Source: Halomonas faecis
Lineage (GTDB): Bacteria; Pseudomonadota; Gammaproteobacteria; Pseudomonadales; Halomonadaceae
Direction of reading: 5' to 3'
Length of the DNA: 49,860 nt
NCBI RefSeq assembly: GCF_010993975.1
Contig: NZ_JAACZO010000014.1
Span: 1 to 49,860 of the forward strand
Shown: positions 41,383 to 49,119 of the stretch, piece by piece
How positions within the stretch are numbered: position 1 is the first letter of the stretch
How the letters are laid out: each line of letters begins with the position of its first letter
Made by a program: the position numbers and the translations under genes
The notes under the pieces: generated by a model
Database searches by the model: none
What the model was told of the DNA's origin: nothing
Seen by the model: the letters and a program-made list of their open reading frames with translations, nothing else

Positions 41383-42943
41383 GTTCGAGGTTATCCAGGA
41401 AGGCGTCATCATGCGACACCACGATCAATGTACCCCGGTAGCTACGCAAAAGGGTTTCCAGCGCCTGAGCCGAGGGCAAATCCAGGTGGTTGTTCGGCTC
41501 GTCGAGCAACAGCAACTGCGGGGGCGTATCGGCGTAGAGTAGACAAGCGAGGGCTGCCTTCAACCGTTCACCTCCGCTCAGCGCGCCACTGGGTGTTGCG
41601 ATTTTCTGCGCATCGAGCCCCAACTGCGCCAGGCGCATGCGCTGTTCCGCCTCGGTCGCCGTGCGATTGGTCGAGCGTAACTGGTCGAGCACGGTCTTTT
41701 CCGGATCCAGGCTCTCCAGTTTCTGGTCCAGATAGGCCCTTTCGGGAGTCACCTGGCAGGCCCCGGCCAAGGGCTCGACCCTGCCGGCCATCACGCGCAG
41801 CAACGTGGATTTTCCACAGCCGTTGGGGCCGACGACCCCGATGCGCGGCTGCCCGCTGACGATCAGGCTGATGCGGCGGGTGGCTCCCGATACGTAAGGC
41901 AGTTCCACGTCATCCAACTCGGCCACACGACGCTTCGCTGCCTGCGCGATGGGGATGTCATGTAGGGCGATTGGCGCCTCATCTTCGACATGCTGCGCGG
42001 CGTCTCTCACGCGCTCGTTGAGTTGTGCCAAGCTAGCAGCCTGGTTCTTGCGCAGCGCGCCCGATGAGACTTCGCTGCGCTCTTTCTGCCTATCCAGCAA
42101 CACCTTGGCTTGATTGGCCTCCTTGCCTTGTCGATTGCCGCGCGCCTGACGCCGCTCCTGGCGTTCCATCTGCTTGCGCATCGCTCGTGCCTGGCGCTGA
42201 CGTTCGAGTTTGCGCTCAGCCAGCGTCTCCAGGGCGCTCTGTCGCTCGTGTGCCTTGGCCGCGGCATAGAACGAGTAATTGCCCCCGTAGCCGCGCAGCC
42301 CCAGGGAAGACAACTCCACGATACGCTCCATGGATTCCAGCAATTGCCGGTCATGACTGACCACTATCAGCCCACGCGGCCAGCGTCGCAGTTGTTCGAT
42401 CAACGCCTGCCGGTTCGGCCGGTCGAGATGGTTGCTCGGCTCATCGAGAATCAGGAAGTCCGCCCCCGAGAGCATGGCGCCAATCAGGGAGATTCGCATC
42501 GCCTCGCCGCCGCTAAGCACGCTCGCAGGCGTCTCGGCGTCAAGGTGACCCAACCCATTGTGCTCCAGCTCCAGGCGGAGGCGCGTGGGAATGTCCCAGT
42601 CATCGCCTACGGCATCGAAATCCTGCGGTGCCGTACTGCCCGACTCGATGCGCGCCAGCGCATCCAGCGTATGCTTGACTCCCGCCAGGTCTGCCACTGT
42701 GGCGTCATCGGCCTGCACCACTTGCTGGGCGAGGTAATGCACGCTGCCGGCACGCCGACAGTGCCCGGTGGTGGGCTGCAACGAGCCGGCCAGGATGCGT
42801 GCCAGCAAAGTCTTGCCCACGCCATTGCGTCCCACCAGCCCCGTCGAGCGCCTGTCGAACCGCTCTTGAAGGCCGGAGAAAAGCACTCTGCCATCCGGCA
42901 GAACGAGGGACACGTCTTGAAGTACGAGATGGATGTTCGTCAT
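41318..42943 (-). CDS. ABC-F family ATPase
   Basis: A 541-residue soluble protein with two ABC domains and no membrane segment. Domain 1: Walker A GLVGRNGVGKTLL, signature LSGGEAMRISL, Walker B ADFLILDEPSNHLD. A long basic coiled-coil linker (ERKLERQRQARAMRKQMERQ and after) is the ribosome-reaching P-site tRNA-interaction motif. Domain 2: GVVGPNGCGKSTL, LSGGERLKAAL, QLLLLDEPNNHLD. ABC-F proteins act on ribosomes, in translation control or antibiotic protection. The subgroup cannot be fixed by eye; the sequence is closer to the small YheS/Uup-like set without a long C-terminal tail. Its last 65 bases overlap the RhuM-like frame on the opposite strand. Confidence 0.88.
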   Translation of the reverse strand: MTNIHLVLQDVSLVLPDGRVLFSGLQERFDRRSTGLVGRNGVGKTLLARILAGSLQPTTGHCRRAGSVHYLAQQVVQADDATVADLAGVKHTLDALARIESGSTAPQDFDAVGDDWDIPTRLRLELEHNGLGHLDAETPASVLSGGEAMRISLIGAMLSGADFLILDEPSNHLDRPNRQALIEQLRRWPRGLIVVSHDRQLLESMERIVELSSLGLRGYGGNYSFYAAAKAHERQSALETLAERKLERQRQARAMRKQMERQERRQARGNRQGKEANQAKVLLDRQKERSEVSSGALRKNQAASLAQLNERVRDAAQHVEDEAPIALHDIPIAQAAKRRVAELDDVELPYVSGATRRISLIVSGQPRIGVVGPNGCGKSTLLRVMAGRVEPLAGACQVTPERAYLDQKLESLDPEKTVLDQLRSTNRTATEAEQRMRLAQLGLDAQKIATPSGALSGGERLKAALACLLYADTPPQLLLLDEPNNHLDLPSAQALETLLRSYRGTLIVVSHDDAFLDNLELTDRLLATEQGWRLEPLRSSD

Positions 42944-43117
42944 GCGTCATTCCTGCGATGCCAAGCACTCCCCCTGCGGCAGGGGCCGGTGGAGACTGGC
43001 CGTCATAACGACGGCGGCATCAATGGCGCATTGGACGAACACCTCTTAGGGAAGGGATTGACTGCCGACTATACTGCACCGGCCATCTGCCCGAAAACCC
43101 GACCGGGAGAAATGCCG

Positions 43118-43522
43118 ATGCACAAGGGAAGCTGTCTGTGTGGCAAGGTTCGCTACGAAATCAGCGGTGAGATCGATGAAGTCTCGCTATGTCACTGCCA
43201 GCAGTGCCGGAAGGCCCAGGGCTCGGCCTTCGTTGCCGTGGCGCCCATACGTTCGGCCGATTTTCGCATCACCCAGGGCGCGGAATACCTCAAGGAGTAC
43301 CGCGCCACGCCGGGCAAGGCGCGGGTGTTCTGCGCCGAATGCGGCAGCCCGCTCTACAGCGCCCGCGACGACCTGCCCGAAGCCAAACGGCTGCGGCTGG
43401 GCACCCTGGATACGCCGATAGCGCCCAGCAAGCGCTACCACGCCTGGGTCTCGTCCCAGGCCGAATGGTTCGAGTTCGATGACGAGCTGCCCAGGTACCC
43501 AGAAGCCGCGCCGAAGCGCTGA
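43118..43522 (+). CDS. GFA/CENP-V-type zinc-binding protein
   Basis: A 134-residue protein of the glutathione-dependent formaldehyde-activating (GFA) fold. Zinc-binding Cys are visible in HKGSCLCGKVRYEISG, LCHCQQCRKAQGSAF and VFCAECGSPLYS. GGGAGA stands at a good distance from ATG 43118, making it preferable to ATG 43112; the longer frame further upstream is the shadow of the ABC-F gene. Function in most members is unproven. Confidence 0.85.
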   Translation: MHKGSCLCGKVRYEISGEIDEVSLCHCQQCRKAQGSAFVAVAPIRSADFRITQGAEYLKEYRATPGKARVFCAECGSPLYSARDDLPEAKRLRLGTLDTPIAPSKRYHAWVSSQAEWFEFDDELPRYPEAAPKR

Positions 43523-43574
43523 TTCCCGGCGCTAGCCTAGCGTCGGCTATCGGTCACCGGAGGGATTGGAACGC

Positions 43575-44219
43575 TCAGACGGTTCCTCCACAACGCTCGA
43601 GAATCGCCTGGCGCAGTGTCTCGGGTGGTTGGGCGCCCGCCAGACCGACGGTATCGTCGATGATGAAGGTGGGTACACCGCTCACACCCAGGCGCCGCGC
43701 CTCGTCGAGGGCGGCTCTTACCTCGCGCCGGCCCTGGTCGCCCGCCAGGAAGGCGGGGAGGTCGATATCCGCCAGCCCGCCGTCTCGGGCAGCGTTGGCC
43801 AGTACTGCGCTGTCGCCGATGTCCTGCCCCTCGACGAAGTAGCACCGGAAGAGCGCGTCGACCACGGCCGACTGGACGCCATGTTTCCCGGCGAGCCAGA
43901 TCAGCCGGTGGGCATCGAAGGTGTTGGGCGTTCGTGTCATGCGTTCATGGTGAATCTCGAGACCGGCCTGGGCGGCAGCGGCCTCTACCTGGGCGTCGAG
44001 CGCCTGGGAGCGCTCCCACGAGCCGAACTTGGCGGTGCGATAGTCGCGCCGCGATAACCCCTCGGCGGGCATGTCGGGGTTGAGCTCGAAAGGGTGCCAG
44101 GCCACCGATACGCCGACTTCCTCGGGCAGCTCGGCCAGGGCGAGATCGAGGTGGCGCTTGCCGATGAAGCACCATGGGCAGATGGCATCGGAGATCACGG
44201 TGATGTCGACGTGGGACAT
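43575..44219 (-). CDS. DsbA-family thioredoxin-fold oxidoreductase (FrnE/2-hydroxychromene isomerase-like)
   Basis: A 214-residue protein beginning VDITVISDAICPWCFIGKRH, where C-P-W-C is the active motif, followed by the helical insertion with LNPDMPAEGLSRRDYRTAKF and the GVSGVPTFIIDD cis-proline loop. There is no signal peptide, so it is a cytoplasmic FrnE-like disulphide oxidoreductase. ATG 44219 is the family start; the longer upstream frame has no support. It converges on the GFA gene. Confidence 0.87.
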   Translation of the reverse strand: MSHVDITVISDAICPWCFIGKRHLDLALAELPEEVGVSVAWHPFELNPDMPAEGLSRRDYRTAKFGSWERSQALDAQVEAAAAQAGLEIHHERMTRTPNTFDAHRLIWLAGKHGVQSAVVDALFRCYFVEGQDIGDSAVLANAARDGGLADIDLPAFLAGDQGRREVRAALDEARRLGVSGVPTFIIDDTVGLAGAQPPETLRQAILERCGGTV

Positions 44220-44274
44220 GGTCGCTGAGCCATTGGGTAGGATTCTCTCGAACCCTAGCATCTCCAGGAGCCGT

Positions 44275-44388
44275 GGTGTGGTGCATCGACGCGGCTTGCC
44301 TGGCCATGGGCCACCGCGTTGAGTGTACTGCCCCGGCCATTCCGTTGATCCAGCGCATGGGGCAAAACATCCTTCGGTGCTAGGCTGA
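44275..44388. repeat. Dispersed intergenic repeat, copy C
   Basis: GTGCATCGACGCGGCTTGCC ... GAGTGTACTG and the later CTTCGGTGCTAGGCTGA parallel the two halves of copy A at 22529-22666. The middle differs. It lies between the divergent DsbA-like and DUF427 genes, and the GCTAGGCT at its end is 45 bp before the DUF427 ATG. Confidence 0.55.
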
Positions 44389-44435
44389 ATCCAATGACAC
44401 GATAACGACACAACCCGTACGCAAGGGATGGCACC

Positions 44436-44768
44436 ATGGCACCGGCTTCCTCCGAGCCCCGCATCACCCTGCACCCGCACGACCGCCGGGTGCGTGTCGT
44501 CATCGACGGCACCCCGCTTGCCGATACCACCCGCGCCATCGAGCTCCGTGAACGCGGCTATCCGCCACGCCAGTACATTCCCCGCGACGACGTACGCATG
44601 GAGCTGCTGACGCCCTCCAAGACGGTGACCCACTGCCCATTCAAGGGCGATGCCGCGTATTTCTCGTTTGGCCAGCACAAGGATGTGGCGTGGAGTTATG
44701 AGTTGCCGAAGGAGGGGATTGAAGTGATCGAAGGAAGGTTGGCATTTTATAAGGAGATAGTGGAATGA
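44436..44768 (+). CDS. DUF427-family protein
   Basis: A 110-residue single-domain protein with the DUF427 pattern: RITLHPHDRRVRVVIDGTPL, then YIPRDDVRMELLTPSKTVTH, CPFKGDAAYFSF and VAWSYELPKEGIEVIEGRLA FYKE. The fold is a small beta-barrel of unknown biochemical role. AAGGGATGG precedes the ATG. Backbone-like composition; the sequence turns AT-rich right after it, where the second cassette region begins. Confidence 0.9.
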   Translation: MAPASSEPRITLHPHDRRVRVVIDGTPLADTTRAIELRERGYPPRQYIPRDDVRMELLTPSKTVTHCPFKGDAAYFSFGQHKDVAWSYELPKEGIEVIEGRLAFYKEIVE

Positions 44769-44989
44769 CGGCTATCGACCCAAAGCGGCCGTTCAGGAAA
44801 ATGCGGCAGGCGTGCGAACCTTGGATATATGGCCTAATGTTGATCAATATCCTTAAGAATCAAAGGCTTTCAGGAGCCTTGGCAGGCTGCATTTTCCGGA
44901 CAAACGTGCCGGCACGTTCACCCAATCATAGAGCGCGCCGAATAGATGCTTAACAGTTAAGAACCAAGACTTCCTAGGGGGAAATAAAA
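44769..44989. other. Border spacer with inverted repeat-family copy
   Basis: No convincing gene. Near 44770-44790, GGCTATCGACCCAAAGCGGCCGTT reads on the opposite strand as a relative of the GACCGCTTCTGGCCGATAGC motif. A 62-codon frame from 44765 crosses it and is probably not translated. Confidence 0.4.
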
Positions 44990-45255
44990 GTGCCTCTCTT
45001 CGTTAAAAAGGTTTATTCGAAAGAAGATGGTGTATGGCTGTATGGCTGTATGGCTATGATCTTGGAACTGACACCTACCTTGGCAATAGGTACGTCGTGA
45101 CGTTTGGTTTAGACTTAGATCAATTTTCCCACAAGGAAGCCCTTATGGAGCTCTATAGCTTTCGAGGTCACATTTACAATTTCAACGATAAGAAAGAATT
45201 TTTGAGGGTCTTTAATACGAACCTTTCAGGTCATTTAGATCATTTCAAGAGGTAG
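44990..45255 (+). pseudogene. Small cassette gene with frame split by an 8-bp repeat (possibly phase-variable)
   Basis: A GTG at 44990, with AGGGGG upstream (44976-44981), opens PLFVKKVYSKEDGVWLYG and then hits three tandem copies of TGTATGGC. With three copies this frame continues as CMAMILELTP and stops early. If one copy is removed, it reads WLYGYDLGTDTYLGNRYVV and joins the downstream frame (to HLDHFKR, 45255), giving an 80-odd-residue protein. The frame from an ATG inside the repeat (45034) covers only the C-terminal 73 residues and lacks a ribosome site. So in this sequence the gene is off or truncated, and a one-unit slip would restore it. No family was recognised. Confidence 0.55.
45031..45054 (+). 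repeat. Three tandem copies of TGTATGGC
   Basis: Exact 8-bp units at 45031-45038, 45039-45046 and 45047-45054. Because 8 is not a multiple of 3, each gain or loss changes the reading frame of the gene that contains it; two copies restore one continuous frame. Copy number in the living population could vary by slipped-strand pairing. Confidence 0.85.
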
Positions 45256-45264
45256 GCCAGTAAT

Positions 45265-45348
45265 ACTTAACAAGGCCAGGTGCAGCGACGGATTATTCGT
45301 TGCGACTTCGCCTACACTACAAAGCCGCGCGTGCTGGCGGCGTTATCA
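45265..45348 (+). other. attC site
   Basis: The left core ACTTAAC (45265-45271) fits RYYYAAC exactly. The site ends in GCGTTATCA (45340-45348) and inner arms include AAGGCCA and TGGCGG. Length is about 84 bp. It begins 9 bp after the stop of the upstream cassette gene and ends 7 bp before the next start. Confidence 0.65.
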
Positions 45349-45355
45349 CTAAAAA

Positions 45356-46576
45356 ATGGAGGGTGTGTTGTCCTATATAGAAGAAAAAATCAATGAACAC
45401 CCGTCCCTTTCCAGGGCTGAGGAAGTACGTTCGCTTATTGATGTGCTTGATGAGTTGGGTCTGAGCACAGAAGTTAGGGAGTCATTGCATCGGTTGAGAC
45501 GCGTCATTGACCTCTTTCTAAGTCAAGTATCATCCGCGGACCCAGAACTCACTTCCTTCCAAGCACTTAAGAGTGCAGATCAGCAGTTTTCGAAAATCAA
45601 GCAGGAGCTGGCGCAGTATAAGTCAAATAAAAATGTCAACCATATAACTAATGCGTCTACCGCAGCCGATAGCATTCTTTCCTCTGCGAAAGCATTGTGG
45701 GTCCCCGCTATTGACCTTGACCTTGACCAAGTGCGAGACGCAATAAGCTCGTTTCGAAAATCCGTGGGTCAGAATGCCAGATACGCAGAACAAGAACTGG
45801 GAGAGACTCGTAAAGCTATAGAGAGCCTGCGAGAGGAAGCTAATGCTCTAAAAGTCTCGATCAAGGAGCAAAAGTCACGCTTAGATTCAGTTGTGAATGA
45901 ATTTCAATCACAGTTTTCTAAAGCGGAAGAGGCTCGACGCAGTGAAGCTGCTAGCGTACTTAAGGCTGAGGAGGAAAAAATGGAGCAGCTTCGCTCCAGT
46001 TATGAGGAAAATTTTGACGCGTCGATAGAAGGCTCCAAAACAAAACTCAATAGTGTCTCAGGGGAATTAAGTGTCAAGGCGGATGGCGTTATATCAGGGC
46101 TTGAAAATTTAAAGGAAAAAGCAGAGCGTCTGGTACACGTAATCGCAAACACAGGAATGGTCGGCGGTTACCAACGCGTTGCTAATGAGGAGCGTAGAGT
46201 TGGGCGTTTTTGGGATGGCGTTTCCTTACTCTCGTTAGCCGGAATGGTTGGATTTGCAATTTATGCATTTCATGGAACATTCGATGACTTTAATCTAGGG
46301 GCGTTTTTGGCGCGGTTTGGTGTTGTTTTAACATTTGCTGCGCTTGCTGGTTATGGAGCAAGACAGGCAGATAAGCATCACAAAGTGGAGAGAAGGAATA
46401 GACGCGTTGAGCTTGAGCTCGCGTCCATTGACCCTTTTCTTGCCGAACTTCCAGATGACGAAAAAAATAAAATAAAAGCAGCAGTAGCAGATCGTTTGTT
46501 TGCGAGAGAAGATCTTCAAGGCGGGAGTTTTCTTGACGAAGTAAAGAAGAAGCACGAAAGTGAGAAGTCACGGTGA
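45356..46576 (+). CDS. Coiled-coil membrane protein of unknown function
   Basis: A 406-residue protein. Residues about 1-130 are helical. A long coiled-coil follows (about 135-265; for example ELGETRKAIESLREEANALK and EARRSEAASVLKAEEEKMEQ). Then come an ANTGMVGGYQRVANEERRVG segment, two transmembrane helices (about 283-302 and 314-333) and a basic cytoplasmic tail. The layout, a large cytosolic coiled-coil with two C-terminal membrane helices, recalls membrane-acting effectors of phage-defence systems, but I know no named family. It sits between two attC-like sites and is likely a single-gene cassette. Confidence 0.6.
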   Translation: MEGVLSYIEEKINEHPSLSRAEEVRSLIDVLDELGLSTEVRESLHRLRRVIDLFLSQVSSADPELTSFQALKSADQQFSKIKQELAQYKSNKNVNHITNASTAADSILSSAKALWVPAIDLDLDQVRDAISSFRKSVGQNARYAEQELGETRKAIESLREEANALKVSIKEQKSRLDSVVNEFQSQFSKAEEARRSEAASVLKAEEEKMEQLRSSYEENFDASIEGSKTKLNSVSGELSVKADGVISGLENLKEKAERLVHVIANTGMVGGYQRVANEERRVGRFWDGVSLLSLAGMVGFAIYAFHGTFDDFNLGAFLARFGVVLTFAALAGYGARQADKHHKVERRNRRVELELASIDPFLAELPDDEKNKIKAAVADRLFAREDLQGGSFLDEVKKKHESEKSR

Positions 46577-46590
46577 GTCGGTATGAGATG

Positions 46591-46666
46591 TGCTAACAAC
46601 AGCGTAAACGCGGACCGGTTTTTCTGCTGGCGCTCCAAAACCGGCCGGTTGCGCTGAATGTTAGGC
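46591..46666 (+). other. attC site, well formed
   Basis: TGCTAAC (46591-46597) and GTTAGGC (46660-46666) are good outer cores, the second a perfect GTTRRRY. The inner boxes AACAGCG and CGCTGAAT are complementary around an unpaired base, and CCGGTTTT pairs with AAAACCGG. All the parts of an integron recombination site are present in 76 bp. Confidence 0.85.
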
Positions 46667-46686
46667 GTATAAATTGGGAGAGTTAA

Positions 46687-47022
46687 ATGGGCGGAATCAA
46701 AGCTGAGGGAAACTCTACTATCATTGCTACTGGTGCAAAAATCACCGGGAACAAAGGTTACGGTGCTAGCGCGGATAGTGGCAGTTTTATAGACGTCGAT
46801 GGCGCTGATTTGCGAGGCAACACTGAAGGGGCAATCCATTCCAAGGAAAGCATGGTTACAGCAAGAGACGCAAATATCTCTGATAATGGGGAGCCTGAAT
46901 CTCCTAAACCTAATACCGGTTTGCATCCATGGTATCAGCGGCCTGTAGGTATGATTGGTATTGGACTATTTATTACTATTGTTGGCGGTGTGGTAGTGGC
47001 ACTGTTAACGGGTGTACTTTGA
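46687..47022 (+). CDS. Tail-anchored protein with parallel beta-helix-like repeats
   Basis: A 111-residue protein. Residues 1-68 are a run of short rungs (TIIATGAKITGNKGYGASAD, SGSFIDVDGADLRGNTEGAI, SMVTARDANISDNGE), the spacing typical of right-handed beta-helix or pectate-lyase-like repeats. A proline-rich linker (PESPKPNTGLHPWYQRP) leads to one C-terminal transmembrane helix (GMIGIGLFITIVGGVVVALL). With no signal peptide, the repeat domain would face the cytoplasm. GGGAG precedes the ATG. Flanked on both sides by clear attC sites. Function unknown. Confidence 0.6.
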   Translation: MGGIKAEGNSTIIATGAKITGNKGYGASADSGSFIDVDGADLRGNTEGAIHSKESMVTARDANISDNGEPESPKPNTGLHPWYQRPVGMIGIGLFITIVGGVVVALLTGVL

Positions 47023-47026
47023 GCCC

Positions 47027-47103
47027 GCCTAACCAATCGCGGCAGTTCGCGGCCTGGGCCGCCGGACGCTCGCAAGCTCGCACCGCTGTGCTTGGCGTTA
47101 ACT
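47027..47103 (+). other. attC site, well formed
   Basis: GCCTAAC (47027-47033) is a perfect left core four bases after the preceding stop. The right end is TTGGCGTTAACT (47092-47103). Inner arms CGGCCTGGGCCG and CGCTCGCAAGCTCGC can form hairpins. Length 77 bp. Confidence 0.8.
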
Positions 47104-47147
47104 TGAGTCGGCTGTAGTGACGAGAGATAAACCAGAATAAGGGCTAT

Positions 47148-48155
47148 ATGAACTACATCTTCCTCGATACATGTGTCTTGCTGGATGTTTCCACGAAGAG
47201 GAGTGATCTCCCCCTCGTATCTGCACTAGAGGAACTGGTGCGCTCAAACAGTGTGAAGCTGGTCTTAGCCGATCTGGTTATTGAAGAGTATGAGCGAAAT
47301 AAAGAGAGTGTGGCGAAGAAAACTGCTCAACGATTGTCTCAAGAGTTTAAACAGGTCAAAGCTGTGGTAAATGAGTTTGCTGGTGAAAAGCAAGCCGAGA
47401 CCATGGAGGTTCTAAATGATATCAATGCAAGGTTGCCGCTTTTGACTGAGGCGAACTACGCAACTATCCATAGAGTTGAAAGGTTAATTGAATCCGCAAA
47501 GATCATTCCAATTAGTGACCGTTCTAAAATCGCCGCCGTTCACCGTGGGCTTGAAAAAAGAGCTCCGTTTCATATCAGCAAAAACTCTGTCGCGGATGCT
47601 GTCATCATTGAGCAGTTTTTTGAATTTGTGAGCAGCCTCAACAGTAACCATGATACTTGCATTTTTGTTACCCATAATCACAACGACTTTTCCTCGAAAG
47701 ATCATCGAAATCCGCATGCAGATTTTGACGAGATATTCTCAATATCGAACTCTTTATACTTCAATAATCTAGCCTCAGCTATCGGTCATATTGATCCAGG
47801 CTCGCTCGCTGAATTCGAGTTTGAGCATGATTTTACAGAAGAAACTCGGGGTTTGAGAGAAATGTTGGATGCTATGGATGAGCTGGTTGATAAAGTCTGG
47901 TACAACCGCCACCAAAATCGTATGTGGGGTATCGAACATGGTGAAATTGAAGTCATACCGGAAGGGACCGAGCGCTATGGCTCAGATGTAATTCATGAGC
48001 ATATCCTCGAAGGTGCTATCAAGTCAGCCGAACGCGTGGAAGGAAAATATGAAGACACAGGTCCATGGAGTGACTTTGAGTGGGGGATGATCAATGGTAA
48101 GTTATCGGCACTGCGTTGGGTATTAGGTGACGAATGGGATATGTTAGACACCTAA
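47148..48155 (+). CDS. PIN-domain protein (DUF4935 type)
   Basis: A 335-residue protein. The N-terminal PIN nuclease fold is shown by IFLDTCVLLD (first Asp), LADLVIEEYERNK (Glu), SVADAVIIEQFFEF (Asp) and FVTHNHNDF (Asp near the end of the fold), together the acidic metal site of PIN RNases. The C-terminal third is an acidic helical domain. In related proteins this DUF4935-type PIN domain is linked to RNA cleavage in toxin or defence settings. It has no obvious antitoxin neighbour and lies alone between two attC sites. Confidence 0.75.
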   Translation: MNYIFLDTCVLLDVSTKRSDLPLVSALEELVRSNSVKLVLADLVIEEYERNKESVAKKTAQRLSQEFKQVKAVVNEFAGEKQAETMEVLNDINARLPLLTEANYATIHRVERLIESAKIIPISDRSKIAAVHRGLEKRAPFHISKNSVADAVIIEQFFEFVSSLNSNHDTCIFVTHNHNDFSSKDHRNPHADFDEIFSISNSLYFNNLASAIGHIDPGSLAEFEFEHDFTEETRGLREMLDAMDELVDKVWYNRHQNRMWGIEHGEIEVIPEGTERYGSDVIHEHILEGAIKSAERVEGKYEDTGPWSDFEWGMINGKLSALRWVLGDEWDMLDT

Positions 48156-48203
48156 AGTTAACAAGGCATTACAACGGACAAGCCGTTGAATACGGTGTTA
48201 TGC
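48156..48203 (+). other. attC site, short
   Basis: AGTTAAC (48156-48162) begins directly after the stop codon and GTTATGC (48197-48203) closes the site. CAACGG-ACAAG-CCGTTG is a perfect central hairpin. At 48 bp it is shorter than usual, so recombination activity is uncertain. Confidence 0.6.
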
Positions 48204-48220
48204 TCTCAAATGGAGGTTAA

Positions 48221-48907
48221 GTGAAGTACATTAATCACCTATTGCTAGTTGTTGGCGGGTTAAGTGTTTTTCTTGTAGTTAAATCTAGTAATGACGTGCT
48301 TTTGTCAAATGGATATGGTACTTTTTTTGGCCGGTTTGTCGTCGGAAATGATATTGTATTCAACCTTTCATCTGGAATGCTGGTTAGTATTTGGTTTTAC
48401 TTCTTAGTGGTTTTTCTGCCAGAATATTTCAAGAAGAAAAGAATTAAGGAAAACTTCATTTCTGAGTATAGAGAATTCAGAAAACAAATTGTACGGCATA
48501 TTTTGCACAATAGTTCAGAGCCATATTCGGCAGGGCTTATAGATGAGCTTGCAGATGTCAGAGCGTTTAAAAGGTATTTTCATACTAAAGTCGGCGATAA
48601 CAAGAACAGATGGTATGTTTTTTCAAATAACTTAGATGGTAAGGCGCTAGAAGAAATATTGCTAGAATTTGAATCCCTAAAAGAATCAGTGATTTTGTTG
48701 CTGGTAAATATTGATATTAAAGACGCTGAGGTAGTTTCGTTTCTACATAGGTTAAAGACAATGTCGATTACCTTAAAGGGTGTGCGAGAAGGTGACTATC
48801 TAGGTTGCAATGGTTTTTTAAGGCTTTTATGGGAAATGTTGTCTGGCTATACGGTCGACGGTTACAGTGATAGCGATACGTTTGAAAATATTTTAAAAAA
48901 AATATAG
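48221..48907 (+). CDS. Two-TM membrane protein with cytosolic domain, unknown
   Basis: A 228-residue protein with a first helix at about residues 5-22 (NHLLLVVGGLSVFLVV) and a second at about 48-70 (NLSSGMLVSIWFYFLVVFLP), followed by a basic stretch and a soluble helical domain (about 75-228; EFRKQIVRHILHNS and later FESLKESVILLLVNIDIKD). The GTG start has TGGAGG upstream. It is the last gene in the cassette train; I see no attC after it. AT-rich composition and poly-A tail codons mark it as foreign. No family recognised. Confidence 0.55.
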   Translation: MKYINHLLLVVGGLSVFLVVKSSNDVLLSNGYGTFFGRFVVGNDIVFNLSSGMLVSIWFYFLVVFLPEYFKKKRIKENFISEYREFRKQIVRHILHNSSEPYSAGLIDELADVRAFKRYFHTKVGDNKNRWYVFSNNLDGKALEEILLEFESLKESVILLLVNIDIKDAEVVSFLHRLKTMSITLKGVREGDYLGCNGFLRLLWEMLSGYTVDGYSDSDTFENILKKI

Positions 48908-49050
48908 CGAGTGATTCGGGGCAGGCATTTGACCGAAAGGGATTATTCAAGGCGTGTGTGCTAGGCTAGCTCATAACCATTCACTGCACCGGATGCCAAT
49001 TCCGCTCACGCTCCATTGCCACCGGTGAGTTCAATGTCACATCAGGCCTT

Positions 49051-49091
49051 GCTGAACGACCGCTTCTGGCCGCTTCTGGCCGAAACTTGCT
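49051..49091 (+). repeat. Tandem doubled copy of the GCTTCTGGCC repeat motif
   Basis: CGCTTCTGGC occurs twice head to tail (49061-49070, 49071-49080), followed by CGAAACTTGCTG. The upstream GCTGAACGAC resembles the inverted copy near 44785. It marks the right edge of the second cassette region. Confidence 0.45.
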
Positions 49092-49119
49092 GTTCATTAC
49101 CCTATCCTGAAATGACACT

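Noticed and set aside
42110..43117. N-terminal extension of the GFA-type protein
   Set aside because: The open frame upstream of 43118 is antisense to the ABC-F gene; the ribosome site and the family start both fall at 43118.
44765..44953. 62-codon ORF after the DUF427 gene
   Set aside because: Begins inside an inverted copy of an intergenic repeat, overlaps the preceding stop, and shows no protein-like pattern.
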